Numbered from the stretch's first letter, positions 37,188 to 46,555 are shown. The stretch: DNA of 64,000 bases from Hyphomicrobium album (GCF_009708035.1 NZ_WMBQ01000001.1:1858501-1922500); one strand, 5' to 3'. Program-made: numbers and translations. The notes: generated from the sequence alone by a model not told the origin.

Positions 37188-38102
37188 TCAGGTCGTTGCG
37201 CCGCGTCCTTCTCCCCGACCTTTGCTCTGCTGCGCATCGGTGGCGGCAACGACGGCCTCCTCGGCGCGCACCTTGTCGAGGCGCGTCGTGAGGCGGTCGG
37301 CGAACTCCTTGACGCGCTCCATGACAACGGGGCGCTGCCGGTCGAGCGTGACCATGTGGTAGCAGTCGTCGAGGATTACGGTCTCAACGATGCCGGCGAG
37401 CTTGCGCTGCAGGAGCATCGCGTTCGACAGATCGCTCTGGTCGTCGTTGCGCGGGTGAAACACCAGCGCGTGCTGCTTGATCTTGCCGAGCAGCGGCTTG
37501 ACGTTGCGCACGAGCCGGCGGAACTCGAGCACGAGGCCGCCACCGCGGGCGAACAGGTCCTCGATGGAATCCGCTTCCGACTGCACGCTGTCGAGAATGA
37601 AGCTGCGCAGGCGATCATCCTTGATGCCGTGCGGGGCGCGGGCGCGGAACTTGAAAAGGCGCGCTGCCCACTTGTCGTTCACGAGGCGGAACAGGCTGAA
37701 GTACCACGGGATCGCCCAGCCATTCGGCCAGAGCGTCGGTGAGAACAGCATCAGGCCGTGGATCTTCTCCGGTCGCAGCGCGGCAAGACGCAGCGCCAAC
37801 ATGCTGCCGGCCGACATGCCGCCGACGATCACCGCATCGCACTGCTGGGTCAGCTCGTCGTGCGCCTTCTCGAGCGCCGCGTACCAGTCTTGCCAGCTGG
37901 ATAGCCCGGAAACGTCGGTGCCGCCGGCGAGGCCGGGGAGAAGCGGGCAATAAACGGTGTAGCCAAGCTGGGCCAGAGTGTGGGCTACGAACTTCAGCTC
38001 GATAGGTGAGCCGCCGAGGCTGTGTACGAGCAGTACGCCATTGCGTCCCCCCGGAACAAAAATGCTACCCCAAGCTGCCTTCATTTTCTCGCTGTTTTTC
38101 AT
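37188..38102 (-). CDS. Alpha/beta hydrolase, carboxylesterase/monoacylglycerol-lipase type
   Basis: A 304-residue hydrolase resembling the bacterial Est30/YvaK-type esterases. The oxyanion HSLGGSPIELK loop is near residue 27, the nucleophile is Ser97 in GGMSAGS, an acidic residue lies in FHPRNDDQSD, and the histidine in DDCYHMVTLDR. Such enzymes cleave short acyl esters or monoglycerides in the cytoplasm. The C-terminal about 25 residues are polar and low-complexity. It converges with the DUF2147 gene across a shared terminator. Confidence 0.87.
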   Translation of the reverse strand: MKNSEKMKAAWGSIFVPGGRNGVLLVHSLGGSPIELKFVAHTLAQLGYTVYCPLLPGLAGGTDVSGLSSWQDWYAALEKAHDELTQQCDAVIVGGMSAGSMLALRLAALRPEKIHGLMLFSPTLWPNGWAIPWYFSLFRLVNDKWAARLFKFRARAPHGIKDDRLRSFILDSVQSEADSIEDLFARGGGLVLEFRRLVRNVKPLLGKIKQHALVFHPRNDDQSDLSNAMLLQRKLAGIVETVILDDCYHMVTLDRQRPVVMERVKEFADRLTTRLDKVRAEEAVVAATDAQQSKGRGEGRGATT

Positions 38103-39026
38103 TTCGTAACTGAACTCGCTCGCTAACTTAGAGCCAATCGATCCCCAACAGACTCCAGCCCGCGCGAGGTGTTCAGTCCGCGCTGCCGGGAGCTTGTCGC
38201 TGAAACTCTCTCTTTTTCGTTTCCTCGGTCGGGTGCCGATGCCGATCGAATGCCGGCCTGACGCCCTTGATTGGTAGTCGCCGCTTTAACTGAGGTCCCG
38301 GGCCCGCACGGCACGAGATGAGGTGGAGGGGAGTCACTGGCCGGAACGGCCGGGAAGTTCGATTAGGCACCTTGCCGCACGGGGCGGCTCGGACCGGCAT
38401 TGGCACCGCCGTAGAAACCGTACCCGCTGACCTCGCCAGGCACGTACTCGAGCGCGCCGGGGGCGTCGAGCGGGGGCGTTGTCCAAGCAAGTTTGGGCCA
38501 AAGCATGGCGCGCGTGTGTCACGCGGACTGCCACCCCAGCGGGAGGCATCGCGCTCACCATGAGCAATGATTTCGTCGCGTCGGTCTTGCTGCACGGCGG
38601 CGGAAAGCCTTGAAATAACGCCGTTTCCGAACTTACATAATGACGATAAGTGTACGCCTGTTCTCAGATTCTGCGAATTACCGCAGTGCAAACATCATTA
38701 ATCGCTCAACTGCGTGTTGTAGCGCCGCCACATTTAAGTCGAAGAAGAGGCAACGGGCAATTCTCTGCACGACAATAGTGCAGATGCCACACAAGCCGCA
38801 ATCGTCTGTCTTCTGACGGGCCGGCGATTGTGCAGCTCTGAAAGAAATTGTGATCTGGACGAGGGCCGGTTTGCACCCTTCGCGGGTCCGGTCGCATCCG
38901 CTCGCGCCGCGCGCAAGCCCCGGCCATGTCACGCTGCGAGCGCAATCGACACCACATACTCGAAGGTGTTTAGATGGTTAAGTGCAGGCGCCGGACGGGA
39001 GCGGCTGCGGACCGAAGGACACTACG
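38103..39026. other. Long intergenic region without a convincing gene
   Basis: About 920 bp. Base composition is more AT-rich than average at 38600-38860. Leftward frames here carry many Cys/Arg/Ser residues and no motifs. A 47-codon frame at 38363-38506 (-) has a Gly/Tyr-rich end but no ribosome site. No tRNA, strong terminator or repeat array was seen; regulatory RNA cannot be excluded. Confidence 0.45.
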
Positions 39027-40823
39027 TTGCTCGCCCACGTTCGCCGCCCGATTGCGCTTCTCGTCGCCTTCGCCATAACCGTGGGACAGGTCGCTCCGTC
39101 CTTCGCGCAGCCCTTGTCGAAGGCCGACTATGAGGCCTGTCAGTCGCGCGATGAGGCTTCCTTCCGCTCCGCCATCCAGGCGATCTCCGTGCGCGCCCTG
39201 CAGGGCGGCATAGCCAATCTCGACTACCGCGCCGTGGTCGGGGACCAGTGGCGCCGTCTCGGCATGGACGAGATCATCGACAAGCGCGTCGATCTCGCCG
39301 TCGAGGAAGTCCGCCGCGAGACCAGCTGGGCCAATCTTCTGCAATCGCTTGCGAGCCAGCAGCGGGCGCAAGAGCTGGCGACCGCCGTCGCCGAGCGCGT
39401 CTACCGCTCCGATGCCATCAAGGCGGCGCTCGAGCAGCTTGCCGTCGGCGTTGGGGCCGAGGTCGGCAAGCAAATGGAATTTGCCACCGAGGACGCGGCC
39501 GAGCCGGCGCTCGCCTGCCTCAAGGCGTTCGTCGGCGCCCGCTATGGCGACACGGCCGCTCGTGCAGTGGCCGGTGACGCGGGCAAGGACGTGTCGCTCG
39601 ACCCGAGCAAGGGCGCGGCAGAGATGTCGCCCGGCGCGGTGCTGCGCGAATCGAGCGGCGGCATCGCCGGCGCCGCCGTGCTGCTGATGCGCCGCCAGCT
39701 CGCCAACATGGCGACCCGTGTCGGCCAGCGCGTGGTGGGCAGCGTGCTTGCCCGGCTCGTCTCGGTGGTTGCCGGCGGCATCGGCCTGGTGCTCATCGCC
39801 AAGGACATCTGGGACCTGCGCAACGGCGTGCTGCCGATCATCGCCACCGAGATGAAGTCCAAGGAGAACAAGGACAAGGTGCAGGAGGAGTTGGCTAAGA
39901 CGTTCTCCGAGCAGATCTCCGCTCACATCCAGGAGATCGGCGCCGCGACCGCCGACCGCATCATCGAGATATGGCGCGATTTCCGCGCCGCGCACGCCGA
40001 GGCCCTCGGGCTTGCCGAGCGCAACGGGAAGTTCAAGGCGTTCGTCGATTCACTTCCCCCCGCTTCGCTGCCTCGATTGGACGAAGTGGTCGCGCTGCTC
40101 CTCGCCGGCGAAGGCGAGGCCGGCCTGCTGCGCCGCCTGGACGACGGGACGCTGGCCACCGCAGTCAAGAGCTTGCCCGCGCCGGCGATGGAGATTGCCC
40201 GCGAAACGCGATCGCTCGACCAGGGGCTCAAGTGGTCGGCGCTTGCCGGTGCCGATCTGCCGAAGGTGGTGGAGCTCAGCCTCTATCGCCGCACCACGCC
40301 CGAACAATTGAGCCGCGCCTCGCTGCAGCGGCTCCTGGCGCTCGACGACCAGCTCGCGACGGTGCGCCTCGCCGGCATCGATCGCGCGGCACGCGATACG
40401 CTGTTCGAGCTGAACGATGCCGACTTGACGAAGCTCGCCCGCAATCTCACCGAGGACGAGCTATCGAGCTTGTCGCGCTATCTCACCGGACTGCAGCCCG
40501 AGCCCCGCGAGCAAGTACTGCGGGCGGTAGCCGCCAATCCGGCGAAGATCCATGCGCTCGCGTCGGACCGGGTCCGCGAGGCGGTCGTGGCGAGCACCGA
40601 TCAGACGGCGGCAGTGGGCATGATGCTCCGCACGGGCGCCATGCTCGACCCGGCGGCGATCGGCGCGGATCTCCGCCTCGTCGCCGACGGCCGCGTCAGC
40701 CCAATACTCCTGTGGGAAAAGCACCCGGTGGTGATCGTCGGGCTGGGCTTCCTCACGCTTCTGGTGTTGCTGCTCCTGCACCGTTTGTTGTTTGCCCGCC
40801 GCCGTACAAGCGCTGCCGCCTAG
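39027..40823 (+). CDS. Membrane-anchored protein of unknown family, 598 residues
   Basis: Family not recognised. TTG 39027 is chosen because GAAGGA at 39014-39019 lies 7 nt upstream; the next start up is GTG 38982. The protein has a signal peptide (IALLVAFAITVGQVAPSFAQ), a periplasmic helical domain with two cysteines (ACQSRDE and ALACLKAF), a hydrophobic hairpin at about 240-260 (LVSVVAGGIGLVLIAKDIWDL), a long Leu/Ala/Arg/Asp-rich helical region, and a C-terminal membrane helix (PVVIVGLGFLTLLVLLLLHRLLF) with a short basic end. The helical region repeats short L..L..L....L units that look like alpha-solenoid hairpins. It stands alone with no obvious operon partner. Confidence 0.7.
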   Translation: MLAHVRRPIALLVAFAITVGQVAPSFAQPLSKADYEACQSRDEASFRSAIQAISVRALQGGIANLDYRAVVGDQWRRLGMDEIIDKRVDLAVEEVRRETSWANLLQSLASQQRAQELATAVAERVYRSDAIKAALEQLAVGVGAEVGKQMEFATEDAAEPALACLKAFVGARYGDTAARAVAGDAGKDVSLDPSKGAAEMSPGAVLRESSGGIAGAAVLLMRRQLANMATRVGQRVVGSVLARLVSVVAGGIGLVLIAKDIWDLRNGVLPIIATEMKSKENKDKVQEELAKTFSEQISAHIQEIGAATADRIIEIWRDFRAAHAEALGLAERNGKFKAFVDSLPPASLPRLDEVVALLLAGEGEAGLLRRLDDGTLATAVKSLPAPAMEIARETRSLDQGLKWSALAGADLPKVVELSLYRRTTPEQLSRASLQRLLALDDQLATVRLAGIDRAARDTLFELNDADLTKLARNLTEDELSSLSRYLTGLQPEPREQVLRAVAANPAKIHALASDRVREAVVASTDQTAAVGMMLRTGAMLDPAAIGADLRLVADGRVSPILLWEKHPVVIVGLGFLTLLVLLLLHRLLFARRRTSAAA

Positions 40824-40983
40824 GCACCCGCGTCCCGGACAGCTCCATCCCCAGCAATCTCCGCAGCTCAGTGTCAGATTGAGTTGCCCCTGCTATAAGC
40901 CGACCGGGCCTTCCGATTCCGCGTCGGCCCGGGGCAGCGATCTGCAACGGATCGCGCATGGGGCATCGAGGGGAGTTCTTGCG

Positions 40984-41160
40984 ATGGGACTTAAGGCACC
41001 TGGCATCATTACGTTCATGCTGTCCGTCATTCTGACGGTCACAGTGCTGATCATTAAGTTTTTCGGCGCCGAGATTCCGTTCGTCACCGGCAACGAGTTC
41101 TTCGCCCTGCTCCTGGCGCAGGTCATCCTTGTGCTCGGCTGCATCATGCGCGGTCTTTAG
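40984..41160 (+). CDS. Small hydrophobic membrane protein, 58 residues
   Basis: From ATG 40984, with GAGGGGAG ideally placed upstream, the protein is two hydrophobic helices (ITFMLSVILTVTVLIIKFF and FFALLLAQVILVLGCIM) joined by a short loop GAEIPFVTGNE. No family recognised. The strong ribosome site and clean membrane profile support it as real. It follows the 598-residue protein after 160 bp. Confidence 0.65.
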   Translation: MGLKAPGIITFMLSVILTVTVLIIKFFGAEIPFVTGNEFFALLLAQVILVLGCIMRGL

Positions 41161-41253
41161 AAACATTCCGGCCAAGCACCATTTGTGTGCGCTTCTGTCG
41201 CGCGGCACTCAGCGCTCTGGTTTTGGTGCGCGCGATGGATGAATTCTCGCGGC

Positions 41254-41442
41254 ATGAAATGGAAGATCGATCAATTTGAATCATACGCCGAGCGTATGCG
41301 CCGGTCGTCTCGCGAGATTGTCATCGCGGCGGTGCTGACAGTCGCGGCGTTTGCATTTCTGATCGCGGCGATGCTCGGCAGCAGGGTGGTGAGCGACGCG
41401 AAAGTCGGCGCCATCGCCTCCGACAAGGTCATCATAAAGTAG
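41254..41442 (+). CDS. Small single-helix membrane protein, 62 residues
   Basis: From ATG 41254 the product has a charged N-terminal amphipathic stretch (KIDQFESYAERMRRSSRE), one membrane helix (IVIAAVLTVAAFAFLIAAMLG) and a short polar tail. No Shine-Dalgarno is clear, and the frame is open upstream to 41185. No family recognised; possibly a small envelope protein. Confidence 0.45.
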   Translation: MKWKIDQFESYAERMRRSSREIVIAAVLTVAAFAFLIAAMLGSRVVSDAKVGAIASDKVIIK

Positions 41443-41466
41443 CCGACTTTCGGCCACGCGCGCGCC

Positions 41467-43311
41467 TCAAGTGTCGACGCGCGTGGCGACTACCAAGCCG
41501 CGCACCGAGTTGCCTAGATAGACGGCGTCGGCGGCGGCGAGATCATCCAAAGTCAAAATCGATTCCCGCGCGCGCCCTTCGGCGATGAGCTCGGCGCGCA
41601 GCGTGCCGGGCAGCAGGCCGGCGCTGAGCGGCGGCGTGAGCAGCGTGCCGTCGCGCTCGATGAAGATGTTCGTGAAGCTGCCTTCGGTGAGCTCCCCTCG
41701 CTCGTTCAGATAGACCACCTCGTCCGAGCCGAGGCGCGCGGCGTACTCCGGCCGCTCGCGATCGTAGAGCTCGCGCCGCGTCGTCTTGTGGAAGAGGAAC
41801 AGATCGTTGCTGTCGACGCGCGAGGACGACACGGCATAGCGCATCGTCGCGTCGGGATCGGCGGCCGGCAGCGGCGTCGACGTGACGGACACCTCACCGC
41901 CTTCGGCGAGCAACAGGCGCACGCGCAAGCGACCCGTTGTGCCGGCGACGGCCTTGGCGAGTGCAGCGCGCACTGCACGCTCGTCAAAGGCGAAGGCGAA
42001 GTAACGCGCCGAATTGGCGAGCCGCTCCATGTGCCGTTCGAGCAGCACGAACCCGCCCTGCGCCGGATCGTGGAGCAGCGTCTCGATCAGCTCGAAGCGC
42101 TTCACCGGGTCGGTGAGGAACTTCATCTTCAACAGGCACTCGGCGTATTCCTTCGGCCCCTGGCTGTCGAACACGACGCCCGAGCCGATGCCCATCTCGC
42201 CGTCGGCGTTGCGGAAGATGACGGCGGTACGGATCGCCACGTTGAACAGCGCGTGACCGTCGGGTGAGATGTAGCCGATGGCGCCGCAATAGACGCCGCG
42301 CGGCTCGGTTTCGAGCTGGCGGATCAGCTCCTGGGCGCGAATCTTCGGCGCGCCGATGATCGAGCCGGGCGGGAAGATGCCGCGCAGCAGCTCGCCGATG
42401 CCGACGTCCTTTTTCAGGGTGGCGCGCACGCCCGAGGTCATCTGGTGCAGAGTCTTGTAGGTCTCGACGGTGAAGAGATCGGTGACCTCGACGCTGCCGA
42501 TCTCGGCGATGCGGCCGATGTCATTGCGCATCAGGTCGACGATCATCAGGTTCTCGGCCCGCTGCTTCACGTCCAGGGCGAGCTGGCGGCGGGCTTCGGC
42601 GTCGGCCTCCTCGGTGCCGGCGCGCGGCGCGGTGCCCTTCATCGGCCGGGTGAAGACGGTGCGCCCCTCCTGCTCGATGAATAGCTCCGGCGAGGCGGAG
42701 AGCACCGTCACCTCGCCCGTATCGACGATGCCGCCGTAGGCGACGCGCTGCTTCTGGCGCAAGTCGAGAAAGAACGTGAGCGGCGACCCCGATAGCTTGA
42801 AGCGCGCCTTGAACGTGAGGTTGAGCTGATAGATGTCGCCGGCGCGGATCTTCTCGATCACCTCGTTGAAGCGCGTGAGGTAGGCTGCCTCGTCCCAGGC
42901 GAGCTTCACGTCGGTGAAATGGAACGAGCCGGAGCGCGTGTGCGTGGCGAGCCAGTGCTCGACCTCGGCGCTCGTCATCTGCTGCGGTGCCTTGTAGAGG
43001 CCGATCCACAACAGCGGCACGTTGCGCTTGTCGGGCATGAGCGCGGCGAGCTTCGGCTCGAGCACGTAGCCGAGCTCGTAGGCGAAGAAGCCCGCCGCAT
43101 GCAGGCCGTCGGCGACCCCCGCCTCAATACGCTCGAGCGCTGCCGGAACCTCATCGGGCGTCCACGCGGCGATGATGTCCATCGGCTCGGAGAACAGGAG
43201 CGACGGCGGGCCGGAGCCCGAGTTGTTGTCGAGAAGGACGAACGTTTGCGAAAGCGCCGCGGCTTCCTCGGTGGGATGGCCGGGTCCTTCGCGCGTGGGG
43301 TGCGCGCTCAT
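41467..43311 (-). CDS. pabB: Fused aminodeoxychorismate synthase component I and 4-amino-4-deoxychorismate lyase (PabB-PabC)
   Basis: A 614-residue two-domain protein for p-aminobenzoate, hence folate. Residues about 20-400 are a chorismate-using PabB domain: MKGTAPR with Lys225, which separates aminodeoxychorismate synthases from anthranilate synthases, DLMRNDIGR, GSIIGAPK and GIGSGVVFDS. Residues about 405-614 are a class IV PLP aminotransferase fold like PabC, with the PLP lysine Lys509 (FHKTTRRE), a glutamate region GELTEGSFTNIFI and GLLPGTLR. Its start overlaps the upstream GT39 stop by 4 bp. The glutamine amidotransferase partner PabA is not in the window. Confidence 0.93.
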   Translation of the reverse strand: MSAHPTREGPGHPTEEAAALSQTFVLLDNNSGSGPPSLLFSEPMDIIAAWTPDEVPAALERIEAGVADGLHAAGFFAYELGYVLEPKLAALMPDKRNVPLLWIGLYKAPQQMTSAEVEHWLATHTRSGSFHFTDVKLAWDEAAYLTRFNEVIEKIRAGDIYQLNLTFKARFKLSGSPLTFFLDLRQKQRVAYGGIVDTGEVTVLSASPELFIEQEGRTVFTRPMKGTAPRAGTEEADAEARRQLALDVKQRAENLMIVDLMRNDIGRIAEIGSVEVTDLFTVETYKTLHQMTSGVRATLKKDVGIGELLRGIFPPGSIIGAPKIRAQELIRQLETEPRGVYCGAIGYISPDGHALFNVAIRTAVIFRNADGEMGIGSGVVFDSQGPKEYAECLLKMKFLTDPVKRFELIETLLHDPAQGGFVLLERHMERLANSARYFAFAFDERAVRAALAKAVAGTTGRLRVRLLLAEGGEVSVTSTPLPAADPDATMRYAVSSSRVDSNDLFLFHKTTRRELYDRERPEYAARLGSDEVVYLNERGELTEGSFTNIFIERDGTLLTPPLSAGLLPGTLRAELIAEGRARESILTLDDLAAADAVYLGNSVRGLVVATRVDT

Positions 43312-44810
43312 CGGCCCTTGTACCCCGCGAGCGCGTAGAACGTTACATGCCTTTGCGCGTTGTCGCCGGCCGGCAGCAGGCGATCCACGACCTTCTTCGA
43401 TTCCGTGAAGGACGCGAGCGCCGGCGGCGTCTCGTCATTGGCGCGCACCAGGAGCACGGGCGACGGCGTTGCCGCCGTGAACGGGCGCGTCATCTCGAAA
43501 TGGTCGTGCGGCCTGCCGGGGCGCCAGGCGAGGATCGGCGTCGGCTCATCGCGCAGGTAATAGAGCAGCTCGGCGGTCACCTCGCGATCGTCCGACAGGA
43601 CGGCGGCGTAAGGCTTACCCTCCGCGGCGGCGCGCGCCAGCTCGTCCCGCGTTGCCCGTGCCAGGTCGTGCCACCCGAGGGTACGGGTGAACGGATCGGT
43701 CTTGAGTGGCAGCGGCACCTGCCCGGCGGTCGCCGTGCCGAAAACGATCAGCGCCAGCACCGCCGCGTGAAGGACGAAGGACGCCTTGAGCCATCCCCAG
43801 GCGCCATCGCGCACCATCGTCGCCACCACGAGCACGCTCGCCGCCACGTAGGCAGGCGCCGCCCAGTTGGCATGGGCACGCGATAGGAACGCCTGCACGA
43901 CGATGACGGCGATGATCGGCAGCGAGAAGGCGAGCAGCAACCGGTCGTTTTCAGGCAGCCGCTGCTTTGCCGCGCGCCACGCGATGACGAGGAAAGCGCC
44001 GAATAGGATGGGCCCGAAGACGCCGAACTGCGCGGCGAAGAATTCAAACGCCTTGTTCGGATGCAGCAGCGAGCCGCCCCAGTTGGCGTTGTCGGCGGTG
44101 TGCGAGAACGTCGCGAAGCTGTGCGAATAGTTCCAGGCAAGGTTCGGCGCGATGAGCAGGAAGCCGACGATGAGCGCCAGATAAAGACGCCAGTCGCGCA
44201 AGATGCGTCGCCGCGAGGGCGTCAGGATAAGGTAGATGCCCGCGCACAGCACGAACCAGATCATCGCGTACTTGGCATTGAGACCAGCGCCGAACGCCGC
44301 ACCCATGAGAAAAGCCGGCCAGATGTCGTCAGTTTCGAACAGGGCCGTGAAACCGACGAGCGCCAACGCCCAGCACAAGAGCAGCGGCACGTCGGTGGAG
44401 ATGAGGCCGGCCGATAGCGACACACCCGGCAGCGTCGCGAAGGCGAGTGCCGACAGCGCCCCGATGCGCGCGTCATAGAGGCGGCGCCCCAGCCAGAAGA
44501 TGGCCAGCGCCGTGGCGGTGTGCAGCAACGGGGACGGCAGGCGCACGCACGATTCGTCCGCACCGCACGCCGTCGTCGCCGCGCCGATGATCCAGGCGAT
44601 GAGCGGCGGCTTGGAGAAGTAACCGAGCGCCGGATCCAGGCTCCATGCCCAATACTGGGCCTCGTCGAAGAACAAATCGGTGCCGTTCACGTGGAGCGCG
44701 AACACCCGCAGGCATAAAAGTCCTGCGAGCACGCCCAGCACCACGCCGAACCAATTGACGGCGCGGCCGCCGGTGCCGACCCCGGTAAAGAATGACTTGG
44801 GCGCGTCCAT
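43308..44810 (-). CDS. Glycosyltransferase family 39 (ArnT/PMT-like) membrane protein
   Basis: A 500-residue integral membrane enzyme with about eleven or twelve helices. The first periplasmic loop holds DLFFDEAQYWAWSLDPALGYFSKPPL, the acidic catalytic loop of GT39/GT83 enzymes that use polyprenyl-phosphate sugars. Such proteins transfer a sugar to lipid A, lipopolysaccharide core or proteins on the outer face of the inner membrane. ATG 44810 gives MDAPKSFF; the frame is open to 44915. A DPM-like GT2 and a LAB_N protein are encoded just beyond on the other strand, a likely donor and accessory pair. Acceptor and sugar are unknown. Confidence 0.88.
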   Translation of the reverse strand: MDAPKSFFTGVGTGGRAVNWFGVVLGVLAGLLCLRVFALHVNGTDLFFDEAQYWAWSLDPALGYFSKPPLIAWIIGAATTACGADESCVRLPSPLLHTATALAIFWLGRRLYDARIGALSALAFATLPGVSLSAGLISTDVPLLLCWALALVGFTALFETDDIWPAFLMGAAFGAGLNAKYAMIWFVLCAGIYLILTPSRRRILRDWRLYLALIVGFLLIAPNLAWNYSHSFATFSHTADNANWGGSLLHPNKAFEFFAAQFGVFGPILFGAFLVIAWRAAKQRLPENDRLLLAFSLPIIAVIVVQAFLSRAHANWAAPAYVAASVLVVATMVRDGAWGWLKASFVLHAAVLALIVFGTATAGQVPLPLKTDPFTRTLGWHDLARATRDELARAAAEGKPYAAVLSDDREVTAELLYYLRDEPTPILAWRPGRPHDHFEMTRPFTAATPSPVLLVRANDETPPALASFTESKKVVDRLLPAGDNAQRHVTFYALAGYKGR

Positions 44811-44965
44811 GGGGCGGTTGCAGCTTTCCTGCTCGAGGGAGCCGTGCGCAACGGCCATCACGGCGGCTGATTTACAGGGTTGGAAGGCCCGAGTGAAGAT
44901 GGCGGGGTTTCGCAAGCCATCTTGGTCGCAGGCTAGGCTGAGGCCGATCTCCGGGAGACTAGCGC

Positions 44966-45205
44966 TTGCGCTTTCTGCGAATCGTCCTTGGAATCGCTGT
45001 CACAGGAGCAGGTGCGCTACTGGCGCTCGTTTTTTACGAGCGATACTGGCGCTGGCGAGATTGCTTCAACGAGCTCGGCCGTTGCTTCGACCCCGTCACG
45101 CAAGACGTCTACCTCGCGCAATCGGTCGGCGTTTTTGGCGGCCTTGCCGCCCTTTTCCTCATCCTTGGCCTAGCACTTCTCACATGGCGCCGCCGCGTTT
45201 ACTAG
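44966..45205 (+). CDS. Small two-helix membrane protein, 79 residues
   Basis: From TTG 44966 (GGGAG about 8 nt upstream) the product has helices IVLGIAVTGAGALLALVFYE and VGVFGGLAALFLILGLALLTW around a short loop with two cysteines (RDCFNELGRCFD) that could form a disulfide. It ends in RRRVY. No family recognised. It lies between the divergent GT39 gene and the GT2 gene. Confidence 0.55.
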   Translation: MRFLRIVLGIAVTGAGALLALVFYERYWRWRDCFNELGRCFDPVTQDVYLAQSVGVFGGLAALFLILGLALLTWRRRVY

Positions 45206-45296
45206 GTTGGTAGACTGCCGAGAAGACTGGTATCCTTTCGCCTGCCCACGGGCTATTCAGAGGCGTCGCGGCGAGCCTGTGGGATAGGGGTGCTTG

Positions 45297-46112
45297 ATGC
45301 GCGTCACCGTCGTCATTCCAGCGCTCAATGAGGCAGGCAACATCGGCCGCCTCGTCGAGGAGACTTACGCGGCCGTGCCGGCCCAGCGCCTCAGCGAGCT
45401 GATCGTCGTGGACGACGCCAGCGACGACGCGACGCCGCAAGAAATCAAGGCGCTCATCGATTCCGGCAAATATCCGGGCCTGCGCTATCTGCGACACGAG
45501 CGCCGCAGCGGACAGAGCACGGCGCTGCGCTCGGGCGTGCTGGCGGCGACGAGCCCGATCATCGCCACCATGGACGGTGACGGGCAGAACGACCCCCGTG
45601 ACATTCCGAAACTGCTGGAAGCGCTGGCGGCACCGGGCACCGACGGGCCTGCCCTCGTCAATGGCTGGCGACAGGACCGCAAGGACACCGGGTCGAAGCG
45701 GTGGGCATCGCGCGCGGCCAACTGGATCCGCGATACCGTATTGCAGGACGACTGCCCGGATACCGGCTGCGGCATCAAGGTTTACTGGCGCGAGGTCTTC
45801 TTGCGGCTGCCGTTTTTCACCAGTATGCACCGCTACATGCCGGCGTTGTTTCAGACGTACGGCTACAAGGTTGCCTACGTGCCGGTCAACCATCGGCCGC
45901 GACAGGCAGGGGTATCGAAGTACAACAACCTCAACCGCGCGCTCGTCGGGCTCTACGATCTCGTCGGCGTGTCCTGGCTGAGACAACGCACGAAGGTGCC
46001 GCGCATCGTGGACCGGTACCCGGAGGCTCCTACGGTGGCAGACATCGCCTTGCGCCTGAAGCCCGTGAACGACGACGACGCGCGGGCGAGCGCCGGCGGC
46101 GACAAGACATAA
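45297..46112 (+). CDS. Family 2 glycosyltransferase, dolichol-phosphate-mannose-synthase-like
   Basis: A 271-residue soluble or peripheral GT-A enzyme: VTVVIPALNEAGNIGRLVEE at the start, VVDDASDDAT, and the metal site TMDGDGQNDP. The layout matches DPM1/ArnC-type enzymes that load a sugar from UDP or GDP onto undecaprenyl or similar phosphate. There is no C-terminal membrane domain; the LAB_N protein encoded 33 bp downstream probably supplies it. Together with the GT39 enzyme this makes a plausible loading and transfer route. ATG 45297 is used; a TTG three bases earlier is in frame. Confidence 0.9.
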   Translation: MRVTVVIPALNEAGNIGRLVEETYAAVPAQRLSELIVVDDASDDATPQEIKALIDSGKYPGLRYLRHERRSGQSTALRSGVLAATSPIIATMDGDGQNDPRDIPKLLEALAAPGTDGPALVNGWRQDRKDTGSKRWASRAANWIRDTVLQDDCPDTGCGIKVYWREVFLRLPFFTSMHRYMPALFQTYGYKVAYVPVNHRPRQAGVSKYNNLNRALVGLYDLVGVSWLRQRTKVPRIVDRYPEAPTVADIALRLKPVNDDDARASAGGDKT

Positions 46113-46145
46113 GCGAACATCGGCATCTACTCGGAACACAGTCCC

Positions 46146-46508
46146 ATGGATCATCTCCATAGCCTCGTCACCATGCTCGGCCAGTGGTGGATGTCGACAC
46201 CCGCGAGCGAAAAGGCCTGGCTCGGCGTCGGCTTCCTGGCGCAGCTGATGTTCTCGATGCGCTTCATCGTCCAGTGGATCGCCAGCGAGCGCGCGCGCCG
46301 CTCGATCGTGCCCGAGACATTCTGGTACTTCAGCATGATCGGCGGCGCGATGCTGTTCGCCTACGCGATCTACCGCCTGGACCCGGTGTTCATGCTCGGC
46401 CAGGGCATGGGACTCATCATCTATAGCCGCAACATCTACTTCATTCGCGCCCACCACAAAGCGGTGGCGAACGGCACGGCGAGCCCGGACGTCCCGGCGA
46501 GCGTCTAG
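46146..46508 (+). CDS. Lipid A biosynthesis N-terminal domain (LAB_N) protein
   Basis: A 120-residue protein with three membrane helices. It carries AWLGVGFLAQLMFSMRFIVQWIASERARRSIVPETFWYFSMIGG (read here over residues 24-67) and the GQGMGLIIYSRNIYFI end, the LAB_N/PF07578 signature named after an extension of some LpxB proteins. Stand-alone copies sit beside DPM-like glycosyltransferases, as here, and may act as a membrane partner or flippase component. It lies 33 bp after the GT2 gene in the same orientation. Confidence 0.9.
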   Translation: MDHLHSLVTMLGQWWMSTPASEKAWLGVGFLAQLMFSMRFIVQWIASERARRSIVPETFWYFSMIGGAMLFAYAIYRLDPVFMLGQGMGLIIYSRNIYFIRAHHKAVANGTASPDVPASV

Positions 46509-46555
46509 GGCGCCGACCGGCCGTCTCACCGCAGTGCAGTGATCACGCGGTGGTC

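Noticed and set aside
38363..38506. Leftward 47-codon frame with a Gly/Tyr-rich C terminus in the long empty region
   Set aside because: No ribosome site, no recognised family, and only a short frame; conservation would be needed to accept it.
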